Shown: positions 42,875 through 51,324, counted from the first letter of the stretch. The stretch is 64,000 nt of DNA from Hoeflea_A sp965249925 (GCA_965249925.1 OZ252260.1:124001-188000); one strand, 5' to 3'. A program made the numbers and translations. Notes: a model not told the origin generated them from the sequence alone.

Positions 42875-43834
42875 ATGAACACCACACCAGCGATAGCGGT
42901 GATCGGCTGCGGCTCCTGGGGCCGCAACCATGTGCGAACCCTCAGCGGCATCGGCGCGCTGCGGGCCGTCGCCGATGTCGACGCGCAGCGCGTCACGGCC
43001 GTCGCCGGCGAGTTCGGCGTCGAGGCGCTGTCCGCGGACGCAATCCTCGAATCGCCTTACATCGATGCCGTGGTGCTCGCCCTGCCCCCGCAGTTTCATG
43101 CCGACTACGCGTTGCGTGCCATCGCCGCCGGCAAACATGTGCTGGTAGAGAAGCCGATCGCGCTCGACATCGCCGACGCCGAGAGGGTGGTCGAAGCCGG
43201 CCGCAAGGCGGGCCTCGTGGTGATGACGGGTCATGTGCTGCGTTATCATCCGGCGTTCGAGAAACTGGTTGATATGATCGCCGCCGACGAGCTGGGCACC
43301 ATCCGCTACATCCACGCGCACCGCCTGGGACTCGGCAAGTTTCACGCCGAAAACGATGCGCTGTGGGATATTGCGCCGCACGACCTGTCGCTGATTCTGG
43401 CCCTGACCGGTGAGGAACCGGAGACGATCCGCGGCGAAGGATCGGCCGCCATCAACCATCTCAGCGACTTCGCCCATCTGCATCTGACCTTTCCGAGCGG
43501 GATCTGCAGCCATGTCTTCGCCTCGCGGCTCAATCCCTACCGCGAGCGTCGCCTGACGGTGATCGGCGACAGGGCGATGGCCGTCTTCGAGGACACCCTG
43601 CCCTGGGACAGCAAACTGGCGATCTATCAGCATCGCGTGTGGAAAGATGATGGCGGCTGGCAATTCGAAACCGCCGAACCGCACTATGCCGCCATCTCGG
43701 AAGCCCTGCCGCTGACCCGCGAATGTGAACACTTCATCGACTGCATCGTCAACGGAACGGAGCCGCGCACGCCTGCAGCCGAGGGGCTCGCCGTGATTCG
43801 TATCCTGTCAGCCGGCACCGTGACCCACGACTGA
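42875..43834 (+). CDS. Gfo/Idh/MocA family oxidoreductase (nucleotide-sugar type likely)
   Basis: Oxidoreductase of 319 residues. The Rossmann domain begins IAVIGCGSWGRNHVRTLSGIG, and AAGKHVLVEKPIAL contains the catalytic EKP lysine. DIAPHDLSLILALTGEEP in the C-terminal domain carries the usual histidine. The start at 42875 gives the standard N-terminus; an in-frame start at 42767 would add an untypical leader. It lies 266 bp before a DegT/DnrJ aminotransferase on the same strand. That pair, as in WlbA/WlbE-like routes, suggests synthesis of a keto- then amino-sugar nucleotide. Confidence 0.9.
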   Translation: MNTTPAIAVIGCGSWGRNHVRTLSGIGALRAVADVDAQRVTAVAGEFGVEALSADAILESPYIDAVVLALPPQFHADYALRAIAAGKHVLVEKPIALDIADAERVVEAGRKAGLVVMTGHVLRYHPAFEKLVDMIAADELGTIRYIHAHRLGLGKFHAENDALWDIAPHDLSLILALTGEEPETIRGEGSAAINHLSDFAHLHLTFPSGICSHVFASRLNPYRERRLTVIGDRAMAVFEDTLPWDSKLAIYQHRVWKDDGGWQFETAEPHYAAISEALPLTRECEHFIDCIVNGTEPRTPAAEGLAVIRILSAGTVTHD

Positions 43835-44100
43835 CCCGCATCGACATTGCAGACCATCACAATTCGTGATCACCTGCGGTTACATTTTGCGCTGGAGTGT
43901 GATGGCCACAGGGCTGGAAATTCCAGCGTTGACAGCTTATTAGCTAGGATAGACGGACATGCCGGCTGGTTGGCGCCCGAAATCCGGAGGCTTTCGGAAA
44001 GTTGAGGGGCCGTAAGCTGGATAGCGGGTGTCGCCACCGGCCTGTCCTTGATCAATCCAACGCGGTGAAGGGCTTGGGCCGCAGGGGGACGAACATACAT

Positions 44101-45240
44101 ATGCAGTTTATTGATCTTGCCGCTCAGCGGACGCGGATCGCTGCCCGACTCGAACGGGCCGTATCCAAGGTGTTGCACGAAGGTCGCTATATCCTCGGAC
44201 CCGAGGTCGCCGAATTCGAGCAACGCATCGCCGACTATGTCGGTGTCAAGCACGCGGTTGGATGTGCCAATGGCACCGACGCGCTGCTGATACCGTTGCT
44301 CGCGCACGAGATTGGTGCCGGAGACGCCGTGTTCGTGCCGTCCTTTACTTTCGCCGCGACGGCGGAGGTTGTTGCACTGGTCGGCGCTACCCCGGTTTTC
44401 GTGGAGATCTCCCACGACACCTACAATCTCAGCCCGACGCATCTCGAAGATGCCATCGAGGCGGTAAACGCCGAAGGCAAGCTGCGACCCAAAGCAATCA
44501 TTCCGGTGGATCTGTTCGGGACGCCGGCGGATTATCCCGCAATCGACGCCCTGGCCCGCAAACACGGCCTGCTGGTCCTGTCCGATGCCGCCCAGAGCAT
44601 CGGCGGCTCGACCCGCGCAGGTCGCTGCGGCTCGTTCGGTCATGTCGCCGCCACCAGCTTCTATCCGGCCAAGCCGCTGGGTTGCTACGGCGACGGTGGT
44701 GCCATGTTCACCAATGACGACGATCTGGCCGAGAAACTGCGCTCCTATGCCTTTCACGGCAAGGGCGAAAGCCAGTACGACAACATCCATGTCGGCCTGA
44801 ATTCACGCCTCGATACCATTCAGGCCGCCATTCTTCTGGAAAAGATGGCGATCTTCGACGAGGAACTCGACGCGCGCCAGACCATCGTCGACTATTATTG
44901 CAAGCATCTGCGCGACTTTGTGCGTGTCCCGCGGCTGCCGGATGACACCCGGTCGGCCTGGGCGCAATTCGCCATCGAAACACCGCATCGTGACGGCCTC
45001 AAGGCGCATCTCGCCGATCAGGGCATCCCGTCTGTGATCTACTATGTGAAGCCGCTGCATCAGCAGCCGGCCTATGCCCACTACCCGACCGGGCCGGGCA
45101 GACTCCTGGTCACGGAACAGCTGCCGAACACGATCCTTTGCCTGCCGATGCACCCCTATCTGGAACGCACCGATCAGGATCGCATTATCGGAGCCGTACA
45201 GCAATTCGTCGGGGCTCAGCAGGCCGTCGCCGCCGAATAG
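44101..45240 (+). CDS. DegT/DnrJ/EryC1/StrS family sugar aminotransferase
   Basis: PLP-dependent aminotransferase of 380 residues that converts a keto-sugar nucleotide to an amino sugar. It shows MQFIDLAAQRTRIAARLERAV, GRYILGPEVAEFEQRIADYVGVKHAVGCANGTDAL (phosphate-binding), SDAAQSIGG (Asp/Gln next to PLP) and the Schiff-base lysine at about 191 in SFYPAKPLGCYGDGGA. The start at 44101 has GGGGGA upstream. It follows the Gfo/Idh oxidoreductase, which may produce its keto substrate, and ends at a bidirectional terminator. Confidence 0.93.
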   Translation: MQFIDLAAQRTRIAARLERAVSKVLHEGRYILGPEVAEFEQRIADYVGVKHAVGCANGTDALLIPLLAHEIGAGDAVFVPSFTFAATAEVVALVGATPVFVEISHDTYNLSPTHLEDAIEAVNAEGKLRPKAIIPVDLFGTPADYPAIDALARKHGLLVLSDAAQSIGGSTRAGRCGSFGHVAATSFYPAKPLGCYGDGGAMFTNDDDLAEKLRSYAFHGKGESQYDNIHVGLNSRLDTIQAAILLEKMAIFDEELDARQTIVDYYCKHLRDFVRVPRLPDDTRSAWAQFAIETPHRDGLKAHLADQGIPSVIYYVKPLHQQPAYAHYPTGPGRLLVTEQLPNTILCLPMHPYLERTDQDRIIGAVQQFVGAQQAVAAE

Positions 45241-45261
45241 GGCCAACACCACAGATCTTCG

Positions 45262-45293
45262 AAAATGGCCGGTCGCTCCCGACCGGCCATTTT
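45262..45293. terminator. Bidirectional terminator between aminotransferase and mnmA
   Basis: Two perfect 14-base arms (AAAATGGCCGGTCG and its complement) with a 4-base loop CTCC, so each strand ends in a T run after a GC-rich stem. It sits 21 bp after the aminotransferase stop and 23 bp after the mnmA stop, ending both convergent units. Confidence 0.9.
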
Positions 45294-45316
45294 CTTATAT
45301 AAGGGGCTCGCTCAGG

Positions 45317-46519
45317 TCAGTGGGGTCGCGCCGGTTCCGCAACCGTGTTTTTGGCTGCCAATACCGACTGCAGAAGCTTTTCGGCCTTGTCCGTCCGTTC
45401 GGTACGGTCGATGAAGCCGCCACCGTAAACCCGTGCGTTGTCGCCATCGCTGGAATACAGCACGCAGGCCTGACCCGGCGCGATGCCGGCTTCGCTCTCG
45501 GCCAGTTCCACCATTAGGCCGCCGTTTCTGTACCACACCGTTGCCGCGCGCGGCGGGCGTGTGGAGCGCACCTTGGCGTAGCACGCGAACCCCTGTTCCG
45601 GCATCGAATCGACGGGCTCATCGCCGAGCCAATTGATATCGCGCAGGAACAGTCGGCGGGTTTCCAGGGCTGCTTTCGGACCGACGATCACCCGCGCCGT
45701 CGGCGCGTCGAGATGCACGACATAGAGTGGTTCGCCGACCGCAACACCGATCCCACGTCGTTGACCAATCGTGTAGTTGACGATGCCCTCGTGATGACCA
45801 AGCAGCCGCCCATCGATATGCACGATGTCGCCGCCGTGGGCCGCTTCCGGCCGCAGCTTGGTGATGATGTCACTATACTTGCCCTGCGGCACGAAGCAGA
45901 TATCCTGGCTTTCCGCCTTTTCGGCCACGGTCAAACCCATTTCAGCCGCCAGCGCACGTGTCTCGGCCTTCGACAGGTCGCCCAGCGGAAAGCGCAGGTA
46001 ATCGATCTGCTCCTGAGTCGTGGCGAACAGGAAGTAGCTCTGGTCCTTATCCGAATCGACAGGGCGGAACAGCGCCCGGTGTTCTCCGTTGCGCCGGGAA
46101 CGGATGTAATGCCCGGTCGCCAGCGCGTCGGCGTCGAGTTCTTGCGCCGTCTTCAGCAGATCGGCGAATTTGACCGTCTGATTGCAGGCGACGCAGGGAA
46201 TCGGTGTTTCGCCGGCGACATAGCTTTCGGCAAACGGATTGATCACGGCTTCCCGGAATCGCTTTTCGTAGTCGAGCACGTAGTGGGCGATGCCGAGTGT
46301 CTCGGCCACCCGGCGTGCGTCCTCGATGTCCTGGCCGGCGCAACAGGATCCCGCCCGATGCACGGCAGTGCCGTGATCGTAAAGCTGGAGGGTCACCCCC
46401 ACCACCTCGTAGCCCGCGCGGGTCAGCAGCCCAGCAACAACGGACGAATCGACGCCGCCAGACATGGCCACGACAACCCGTGTGTCCTCGGGCCTCTTGT
46501 CGATATCCAGTGTATTCAA
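45317..46519 (-). CDS. mnmA: tRNA 2-thiouridine(34) synthase MnmA
   Basis: Thiolates U34 of tRNA-Lys, -Glu and -Gln, using ATP to adenylate the base and a persulfide sulfur. The 400 residues include the PP-loop AMSGGVDSSVVAGLL (about 18-32), the first catalytic cysteine region PCVACNQTVKF, ALATGHY, and the second cysteine in ESQDICFVPQGKY, then the C-terminal beta-barrel with HHEGIVNYTIGQRRGIG. All key residues are present. It is divergent from sciP. Confidence 0.96.
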   Translation of the reverse strand: MNTLDIDKRPEDTRVVVAMSGGVDSSVVAGLLTRAGYEVVGVTLQLYDHGTAVHRAGSCCAGQDIEDARRVAETLGIAHYVLDYEKRFREAVINPFAESYVAGETPIPCVACNQTVKFADLLKTAQELDADALATGHYIRSRRNGEHRALFRPVDSDKDQSYFLFATTQEQIDYLRFPLGDLSKAETRALAAEMGLTVAEKAESQDICFVPQGKYSDIITKLRPEAAHGGDIVHIDGRLLGHHEGIVNYTIGQRRGIGVAVGEPLYVVHLDAPTARVIVGPKAALETRRLFLRDINWLGDEPVDSMPEQGFACYAKVRSTRPPRAATVWYRNGGLMVELAESEAGIAPGQACVLYSSDGDNARVYGGGFIDRTERTDKAEKLLQSVLAAKNTVAEPARPH

Positions 46520-46668
46520 CTTTTTTATCCGCGTTCAAAGGCGTGAAAGGCGCCAATCAAGCTTGTCGCGCATCATATAGGCAATAGCCGTTTCTGCAGC
46601 AAGCGCTGTTCGGACAAAAGCCTTTGAAGATCAAAATCACAGCGCCGACTAAAGGTCACAATATCAAG

Positions 46669-46718
46669 TTAAATCAATATTATAACAAGTCGTGAGGCTT
46701 TGTTTAGACAATCTTTAA
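46669..46718. promoter_or_regulatory. Two CtrA-like boxes upstream of sciP
   Basis: TTAA-N7-TTAT at 46669-46683 and TTAG-N7-TTAA at 46704-46718 each match seven of eight bases of the CtrA consensus TTAA-N7-TTAA. They lie 56-105 bp upstream of the sciP start, in a clearly AT-rich stretch. In Caulobacter sciP is a direct CtrA target, which fits. The mnmA promoter lies on the other side of this 254-bp region. Confidence 0.6.
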
Positions 46719-46773
46719 ACCTCAATCGGTATGGTGCTTTTCATTAGGTCTTTGAGTGTGTGCAGAGAGTCCA

Positions 46774-47049
46774 ATGACCGACGTGGTGCGACCAAGAATT
46801 AAATATGTGATTGGACCGGACGGCAGTCCTCTGACGATTGCCGACCTGCCGCCGAAATCGACGCGTCGCTGGGTAATCCGACGCAAAGCAGAAGTCGTCG
46901 CAGCTGTTCGCGGCGGCCTGTTGAGCCTCGAGGAAGCCTGCGAACGCTACGCATTGACCGTCGAAGAGTTCCTTTCCTGGCAAGCCTCGATCGATGCGCA
47001 CGGTCTCGCCGGACTGCGCACGACCCGCATTCAGCAGTACCGTCACTGA
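46774..47049 (+). CDS. sciP: CtrA inhibitor protein SciP (DUF1153)
   Basis: Small DNA-binding protein of 91 residues that, in Caulobacter, binds CtrA and blocks its recruitment of RNA polymerase in G1. The sequence RPRIKYVIGPDGSPLTIADLPP, KSTRRWVIRRKAEVVAAVRGGLLSLEEACERY and LTVEEFLSWQASIDAHGLAGLRTTR is nearly the family consensus, with a helix-turn-helix at about 45-75. The ATG at 46774 is preferred to a GTG at 46756 because the family starts with MT(D/E). It lies near ctrA and chpT, with CtrA boxes upstream. Confidence 0.95.
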   Translation: MTDVVRPRIKYVIGPDGSPLTIADLPPKSTRRWVIRRKAEVVAAVRGGLLSLEEACERYALTVEEFLSWQASIDAHGLAGLRTTRIQQYRH

Positions 47050-47092
47050 TCCTCGATCCGCGGTCCTCGTCTCCCCGAAATACTGAAAATGG

Positions 47093-47554
47093 TCACCGCA
47101 GGCGCAGCCGGCCGATCATGGCGTGCGCCGCGGTAACGGACAGCGCAGAACCGGCATAAAACCATAGCCCCGGCTGGGTGAAGGCATCGGCGACGCCACT
47201 GGTTTTGGCCGCGACGATGATGATCGCCACCAGCATGACGTCCATCATCGACCACTTGGACAGCAGCGGCAGCAGGCGGTTCAGCAATGCTCTGCCGTGT
47301 GTGCCACCCGCACCCCCCATGCCCACAGCCAGCGCTTCGAACATGACCGCCAGCAGTTTGGCCAGCGGAAACACCACCGAAAACAGCGCGACGAGGATGG
47401 CGAGCCCGAGACTTCCGTCGAGCCACAGCGTCGTCACAATGCCGATCAGGGATGGCGTTTCCTCGAAAAAGTACAGTTTCTCAAAGCGGACCAGCGGAAG
47501 CGTCAGCCCGAGGGCCAAACAGAACGGTGCAACAAGCAGCAGAAGCGGCAGCAT
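47093..47554 (-). CDS. Paraquat-inducible protein A-like membrane protein
   Basis: Inner-membrane protein of about 153 residues with four hydrophobic segments, matching one PqiA domain: LALGLTLPLVRFEKLYFFEETPSLIGIVTTLWLDGSLGLAILVALFSVVFPLAKLL, LLSKWSMMDVMLVAIIIVA and QPGLWFYAGSALSVTAAHAMI. The start is uncertain: ATG at 47554 is used, though TTG codons just upstream would add a few residues of a plausible N-terminus. Only one PqiA unit is present, so it is a short form. PqiA proteins work in lipid transport across the envelope with MCE partners; none is nearby. Confidence 0.78.
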   Translation of the reverse strand: MLPLLLLVAPFCLALGLTLPLVRFEKLYFFEETPSLIGIVTTLWLDGSLGLAILVALFSVVFPLAKLLAVMFEALAVGMGGAGGTHGRALLNRLLPLLSKWSMMDVMLVAIIIVAAKTSGVADAFTQPGLWFYAGSALSVTAAHAMIGRLRLR

Positions 47555-47708
47555 CAATCGATAAGGCAAAGGTGCGTGTCCCGAACCAGCACGATAGTCG
47601 ACGAAAGGCAGCCCGGCGGCGCCGGGTACGTGAGGGAGGGAAGCATATTGCGGGCATCGGCGCCAGCGATGCTTTATCGGTTGTTCCGCAGGGTGATGCG
47701 AACCGTTT

Positions 47709-48065
47709 TCAGCCCGTCTTCGAGCCGCGCGTCTGTCCGTCGCGCTGTTCCAGCGCCATGGCTTTTTGAAGGCCGGCCTCAGCCTCCTCCAGCGCCAGCT
47801 CGGCAGCATCCTGCTGCACCCGCAATTCGCGGATCGAATGTTGCAGATTGTCTGCTCTTTGCCGGGCGGCCTTGGCGAAGGTCGGGTAGGCGAAATGAGT
47901 CGGGTCGCTGATCCCCGCCTTCTTTTCTTCCGCGGCGATCTGGTATTCCAGCTCAGCCGCCATGCGTTCGAACTCCGCCATCATGAGCTGGATCTGATTG
48001 AGCTGACGACGCTTGTCGTTGACCTGGAATTCCTTCAATCGAACAAGGCTCTCACTCGACTTCAT
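47709..48065 (-). CDS. fliJ: Flagellar FliJ-like protein
   Basis: Helical protein of 118 residues, the size of FliJ, the coiled-coil chaperone-escort/ATPase-associated part of flagellar type III export. It begins MKSSESLVRLKEFQVNDKRRQLNQIQLMMAEFERMAAELEYQI and continues as a long amphipathic helix with many E, K, Q and A residues. The start at 48065 gives the usual N-terminus. It is divergent from ctrA; in many alphaproteobacteria fliJ lies next to fliI or ctrA. No fliI is in the window. Confidence 0.82.
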   Translation of the reverse strand: MKSSESLVRLKEFQVNDKRRQLNQIQLMMAEFERMAAELEYQIAAEEKKAGISDPTHFAYPTFAKAARQRADNLQHSIRELRVQQDAAELALEEAEAGLQKAMALEQRDGQTRGSKTG

Positions 48066-48166
48066 ACGCAATACTCCCATGACGCCGGGTCCGGCATGGT
48101 AACAGGCCGGTCCGCAAATCCGGTGGTCGCTGCCAGCGGTTCGAATGGTTACGCGACGGCATTATC

Positions 48167-48393
48167 GATTCTCTGGTAACCTTTCGTTTACGGACATCGT
48201 TAATCATAGGCCCAATCGCTTAAAGCCGAGTAAATGAATGGCTCCGACCTAATGAATCTTTCGCGAGTCGCCTGAATCGGTTAGAAGCGTTTCTTAATGT
48301 GGTTTGTCAGCAATATGAACTCAAATTAACATTAAGAATCAGATGGTTAGATCGCTCATCGAGTGATCTCTTTAAGGGTTGCCATACCGAATC
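48167..48393. promoter_or_regulatory. Cluster of six GANTC sites upstream of ctrA
   Basis: GANTC, the recognition site of the cell-cycle methyltransferase CcrM, occurs at 48167, 48254, 48265, 48274, 48336 and 48389. Three fall within 25 bp. In 227 bp of random sequence about one site would be expected. They lie in the 432-bp region 48066-48497 between fliJ and ctrA, which holds no gene. In Caulobacter a GANTC site in the ctrA P1 promoter makes it methylation-sensitive. Confidence 0.7.
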
Positions 48394-48497
48394 AGAATTT
48401 GTTAACCATTTGGTGGCAGGTTTCGGGTTGGCAATGAACTTATCCGTGGGGTGCCTGGAGGCGTTGCGAACCTTCTGCGGCGGAAAAGGGGAAATTC

Positions 48498-49199
48498 ATG
48501 CGGGTTCTTTTGATCGAGGATGACAGCGCGACGGCTCAGAGCATCGAATTGATGCTCAAGTCGGAGAGCTTCAACGTATACACCACCGACCTCGGTGAGG
48601 AAGGCGTCGATCTCGGCAAACTGTATGACTACGACATTATTCTGCTGGACCTCAACCTGCCGGACATGTCCGGTTATGAAGTCCTGAGAACGCTGCGCCT
48701 TTCGAAGGTGAAGACACCGATCCTCATTCTGTCCGGTATGGCCGGGATAGAAGACAAGGTCCGTGGTCTCGGATTTGGAGCCGACGACTACATGACCAAG
48801 CCTTTTCACAAAGATGAACTGGTCGCCCGCATCCACGCCATTGTCCGTCGCTCGAAGGGCCACGCCCAGTCGGTTATCACCACCGGTGACCTGCTGGTCA
48901 ATCTCGACGCCAAGACCGTCGAGGTCGCCGGCCAGCGCGTGCATCTGACAGGCAAGGAGTATCAGATGCTGGAACTTCTGTCGCTGCGCAAGGGCACGAC
49001 CTTGACCAAGGAAATGTTCCTCAACCACCTGTATGGCGGCATGGATGAGCCTGAACTGAAAATCATCGACGTGTTCATCTGCAAGCTGCGCAAGAAGCTG
49101 GCAACTGCCGCTGGCGGACGCAACTACATCGAAACCGTATGGGGTCGTGGCTACGTGCTGCGGGAGCCGGAAGACAGCGAAATTCTCGAAAGCGCCTAA
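48498..49199 (+). CDS. ctrA: Cell-cycle response regulator CtrA
   Basis: Master transcription regulator of 233 residues that controls DNA replication, division and motility genes. It has a receiver (acidic IEDD at 6-9, phosphoacceptor Asp51 in LLDLNLPDMSGYE, conserved Lys in MTKPFHKDEL) and an OmpR-type winged-helix domain (VHLTGKEYQMLELLSLRKGTTLTKEMFLNHLYGGMDEPELKIIDVFICKLRKKL), which binds TTAA-N7-TTAA. It is nearly identical to the alphaproteobacterial consensus except for the variable C-terminal tail. A typical terminator follows. ChpT, encoded nearby, is its phosphodonor. Confidence 0.97.
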   Translation: MRVLLIEDDSATAQSIELMLKSESFNVYTTDLGEEGVDLGKLYDYDIILLDLNLPDMSGYEVLRTLRLSKVKTPILILSGMAGIEDKVRGLGFGADDYMTKPFHKDELVARIHAIVRRSKGHAQSVITTGDLLVNLDAKTVEVAGQRVHLTGKEYQMLELLSLRKGTTLTKEMFLNHLYGGMDEPELKIIDVFICKLRKKLATAAGGRNYIETVWGRGYVLREPEDSEILESA

Positions 49200-49225
49200 G
49201 ATCGCCACCAGAACCTGATCGACCA

Positions 49226-49258
49226 AGCCGCGGGGTCGGAAAGCCCGGCGGCTTTTTT
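49226..49258 (+). terminator. Rho-independent terminator after ctrA
   Basis: AGCCGCGGGG (49226-49235) pairs with CCCGGCGGCT (49244-49253) with one mismatch around an 8-base loop, followed by six T residues. It begins 27 bp after the ctrA stop. Confidence 0.85.
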
Positions 49259-49324
49259 GTTGTCGTCTCAGGCTGCGTTTAGCAGCCAATCATCTCTACA
49301 ACAAACAAACAAGCACGCGCGGCG

Positions 49325-49690
49325 TCAGGCTGCGCTGCGCGCCCGGTCGCCGAAGGTCTTGGTCAGGATTTCTCGATCGAACGGCTTCATGAGAAAATCG
49401 TCGGCCCCTGCCCGTTTCCCCTGCATCATCGTCTTTAGCTTTGATTCGACGAGGCAATAATAAATCTTGACGTCGTTGCCGCTTGGCATCTTACGCACTT
49501 CACGAATCAGCGACGTCGCATTGTCGAGGCACGAATCGACAATCAGAACAGCGGGCACGCCGCCCTCGCACAAGGTTTTTGCGCTCTGCACATCCTCCAC
49601 CTCGTTCACCAGATAGCCGAGGTCCGAGAGGATGCGTTTGCCGACCTTGCGGATGATGACCGACGCATCAACTAATATGAGCCGTTCCAT
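49325..49690 (-). CDS. Single-domain response regulator (receiver only)
   Basis: Receiver domain of 121 residues with no output domain. The putative phosphoacceptor is the aspartate in AVLIVDSCLDN (about 52), and the conserved lysine is in FLMKPFDREIL. The usual acidic pair near the N-terminus is reduced: LVDASVIIRKV has one Asp where most receivers have two, which may weaken metal binding and phosphorylation. It lies between ctrA and chpT on the chpT strand, suggesting a role in the same phosphorelay, but it is not clearly DivK or CpdR. Confidence 0.82.
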   Translation of the reverse strand: MERLILVDASVIIRKVGKRILSDLGYLVNEVEDVQSAKTLCEGGVPAVLIVDSCLDNATSLIREVRKMPSGNDVKIYYCLVESKLKTMMQGKRAGADDFLMKPFDREILTKTFGDRARSAA

Positions 49691-49872
49691 AACCGGTACT
49701 CCTTCGCCAGTATCGGGTACAGCCCGTGCGAACCAACACGCTCGCGCGTCCCACCCGTACTTGAATGCCCCCTTACAACTGCAAGACTAGCGCAAGGACA
49801 AAAACATTTGGTTATCGCGGAGACTTAATTTTATCTTTCGCTATTCGCTAAACAGCAGCAGCCACCGCTGCT

Positions 49873-50514
49873 TCAGGCGGCAGCGGCAACGAACGTGACT
49901 TCATCCGGTCCGACAGTCGATGTGACCGTCATGCCGGCCTGTTCGGAAAGCAGCACAGTATAGTAGGGCTGGATCGAGTGCGCATCGATTGCCTCGCTGA
50001 CCGTCCCACTTTGGATTTCCAGAAACTTCGGTGGCACACGAACCATTCGACCCTTTGCTACCAGGGTGAAGCGCGGCTCCGTTTCGAGCCCCTCCAGATG
50101 TACTGCGATGGTACCGCCGCGCGGAATTGAGCCATAGGCGACCAAAAACAGGTTCAGCAGCAGCTTGACCTTGTTCTTGGCAACGATAGCCCGCGGACCG
50201 TGCCAGGTGATTTCCGTTTTATTGTCGGCACTTGAGAAATCCTTGACCGCCTTCTCCGCCTCACCTGTATCGATTGACGCACCAACCGATCCGGACGCGC
50301 CAAACGCCAGTCGGGCGAACTTAAGACGCACCGAGGCGTTGTGAGCGCTGGAGCGGATCAGGTCCATTGCGTCTTCGTCTGCGCCACCTTCGTCGAGCAA
50401 TTCCAGACCGTTGTTGATGGCACCAACAGGGGAAATGACGTCGTGACACACCCGACTACACAGGAGTGCGGCCAGGTCCGATCCGGAAAGCGTGAGATTG
50501 GGATTTCCCGACAT
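49873..50514 (-). CDS. chpT: Histidine phosphotransferase ChpT
   Basis: Phosphotransferase of 213 residues that passes phosphate from CckA to CtrA and CpdR. SDLAALLCSRVCHDVISPVGAINNGLELL contains the phosphorylated histidine (about 24) in a histidine-kinase-like dimer helix. The C-terminal part resembles a degenerate ATPase domain (KVKLLLNLFLVAYGSIPRGGTIAVHL) without ATP motifs, as in known ChpT. The start at 50514 has GAGGAA upstream; a longer frame to 50673 has no family support. Synteny with ctrA and eipA fits the assignment. Confidence 0.93.
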   Translation of the reverse strand: MSGNPNLTLSGSDLAALLCSRVCHDVISPVGAINNGLELLDEGGADEDAMDLIRSSAHNASVRLKFARLAFGASGSVGASIDTGEAEKAVKDFSSADNKTEITWHGPRAIVAKNKVKLLLNLFLVAYGSIPRGGTIAVHLEGLETEPRFTLVAKGRMVRVPPKFLEIQSGTVSEAIDAHSIQPYYTVLLSEQAGMTVTSTVGPDEVTFVAAAA

Positions 50515-50654
50515 GGTCAGTTCCTCTTTTGTGATATTTCGCCTGCTGATCGCGTTGTCGTCATCTGCAATGCTCTGCTCCGGTATCGGCCATAAAGACA
50601 CCACAGTTGGTAAACCGACTGTTAATAACCTGCCGTCATTATAGAGTCTTAAGA

Positions 50655-50669
50655 TTAGCGGCTTATTAA
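50655..50669. promoter_or_regulatory. CtrA-like box upstream of eipA
   Basis: TTAG-CGGCTTA-TTAA matches seven of eight bases of TTAA-N7-TTAA and has the same TTAG/TTAA form as the second box before sciP. It lies 22 bp before the eipA start in the divergent region shared with chpT. Brucella eipA is reported to be under CtrA control, which fits. A GANTC site (GAGTC at 50644) lies next to it. Confidence 0.55.
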
Positions 50670-50691
50670 GCAATAGGACGGAGAGCTCACC

Positions 50692-51324
50692 GTGTTAACC
50701 TCCCTGTGCCGGGTCGCGGCGTCGATCGGTTTGCCGTGCGCATTGCTGATCGCCATGGCGATGGTTCCCGCTGCCGCACAGCCGGCCGGCACCCAAAACC
50801 CAACGGTTCAGGACACGCCGCAACCGGCCCCCGATCGGTCGCAATACTACACCGCCCAGGAAATGGTCGACGCCGGCCACCGCTTCTTTGGCGCCGCGAC
50901 GGACGGCTTGGCCAGAGTCGTGGAGCGCGCATTTGAGAGGTATGGACTGCCCAACGGCTACATTCTCGGCGAAGAAGCCTCCGGCGCATTTATCGGCGGG
51001 CTTACTTATGGTGAAGGCCGGATGTACACCAAGAACGCCGGTGAGCATCCGCTCTTCTGGCAGGGTCCGTCGGTTGGCTTCGACTATGGCGGCCAGGGCA
51101 GCCGGGTGATGATGCTGGTGTATCACCTGCAGACAACCGGCGATGTCTACGGCCGGTTCGGCGGCGTCAGTGGCCAGGCGTACCTGGTAGCCGGCGTCGG
51201 CATGACGGTGCTGCAGGGGAGCCGCGTTATCATCGTCCCCATTCGCACCGGTATCGGCGCCCGTCTCGGGGTCAATCTGGGGTATCTCAAACTCACGGAA
51301 AGGCCGACCTGGAATCCCTTCTGA
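50692..51324 (+). CDS. eipA: Envelope integrity protein A-like periplasmic protein (DUF1134)
   Basis: Exported protein of 210 residues with a signal peptide (cleavage near AAA-QPAG at about 30). It is a DUF1134 domain: YYTAQEMVDAGHRFFGAATDGLARVVERAFERYGLPNGYILGEEASGAFIGGLTYGEG, then GPSVGFDYGGQGSRVMMLVYHL and GRFGGVSGQAYLVAGVGMTVL. In Brucella EipA is needed for cell-envelope integrity. The start is GTG at 50692 with ACGGAGAG upstream. Neighbouring chpT, ctrA and the CtrA-like box support membership in the CtrA regulon. Confidence 0.92.
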   Translation: MLTSLCRVAASIGLPCALLIAMAMVPAAAQPAGTQNPTVQDTPQPAPDRSQYYTAQEMVDAGHRFFGAATDGLARVVERAFERYGLPNGYILGEEASGAFIGGLTYGEGRMYTKNAGEHPLFWQGPSVGFDYGGQGSRVMMLVYHLQTTGDVYGRFGGVSGQAYLVAGVGMTVLQGSRVIIVPIRTGIGARLGVNLGYLKLTERPTWNPF

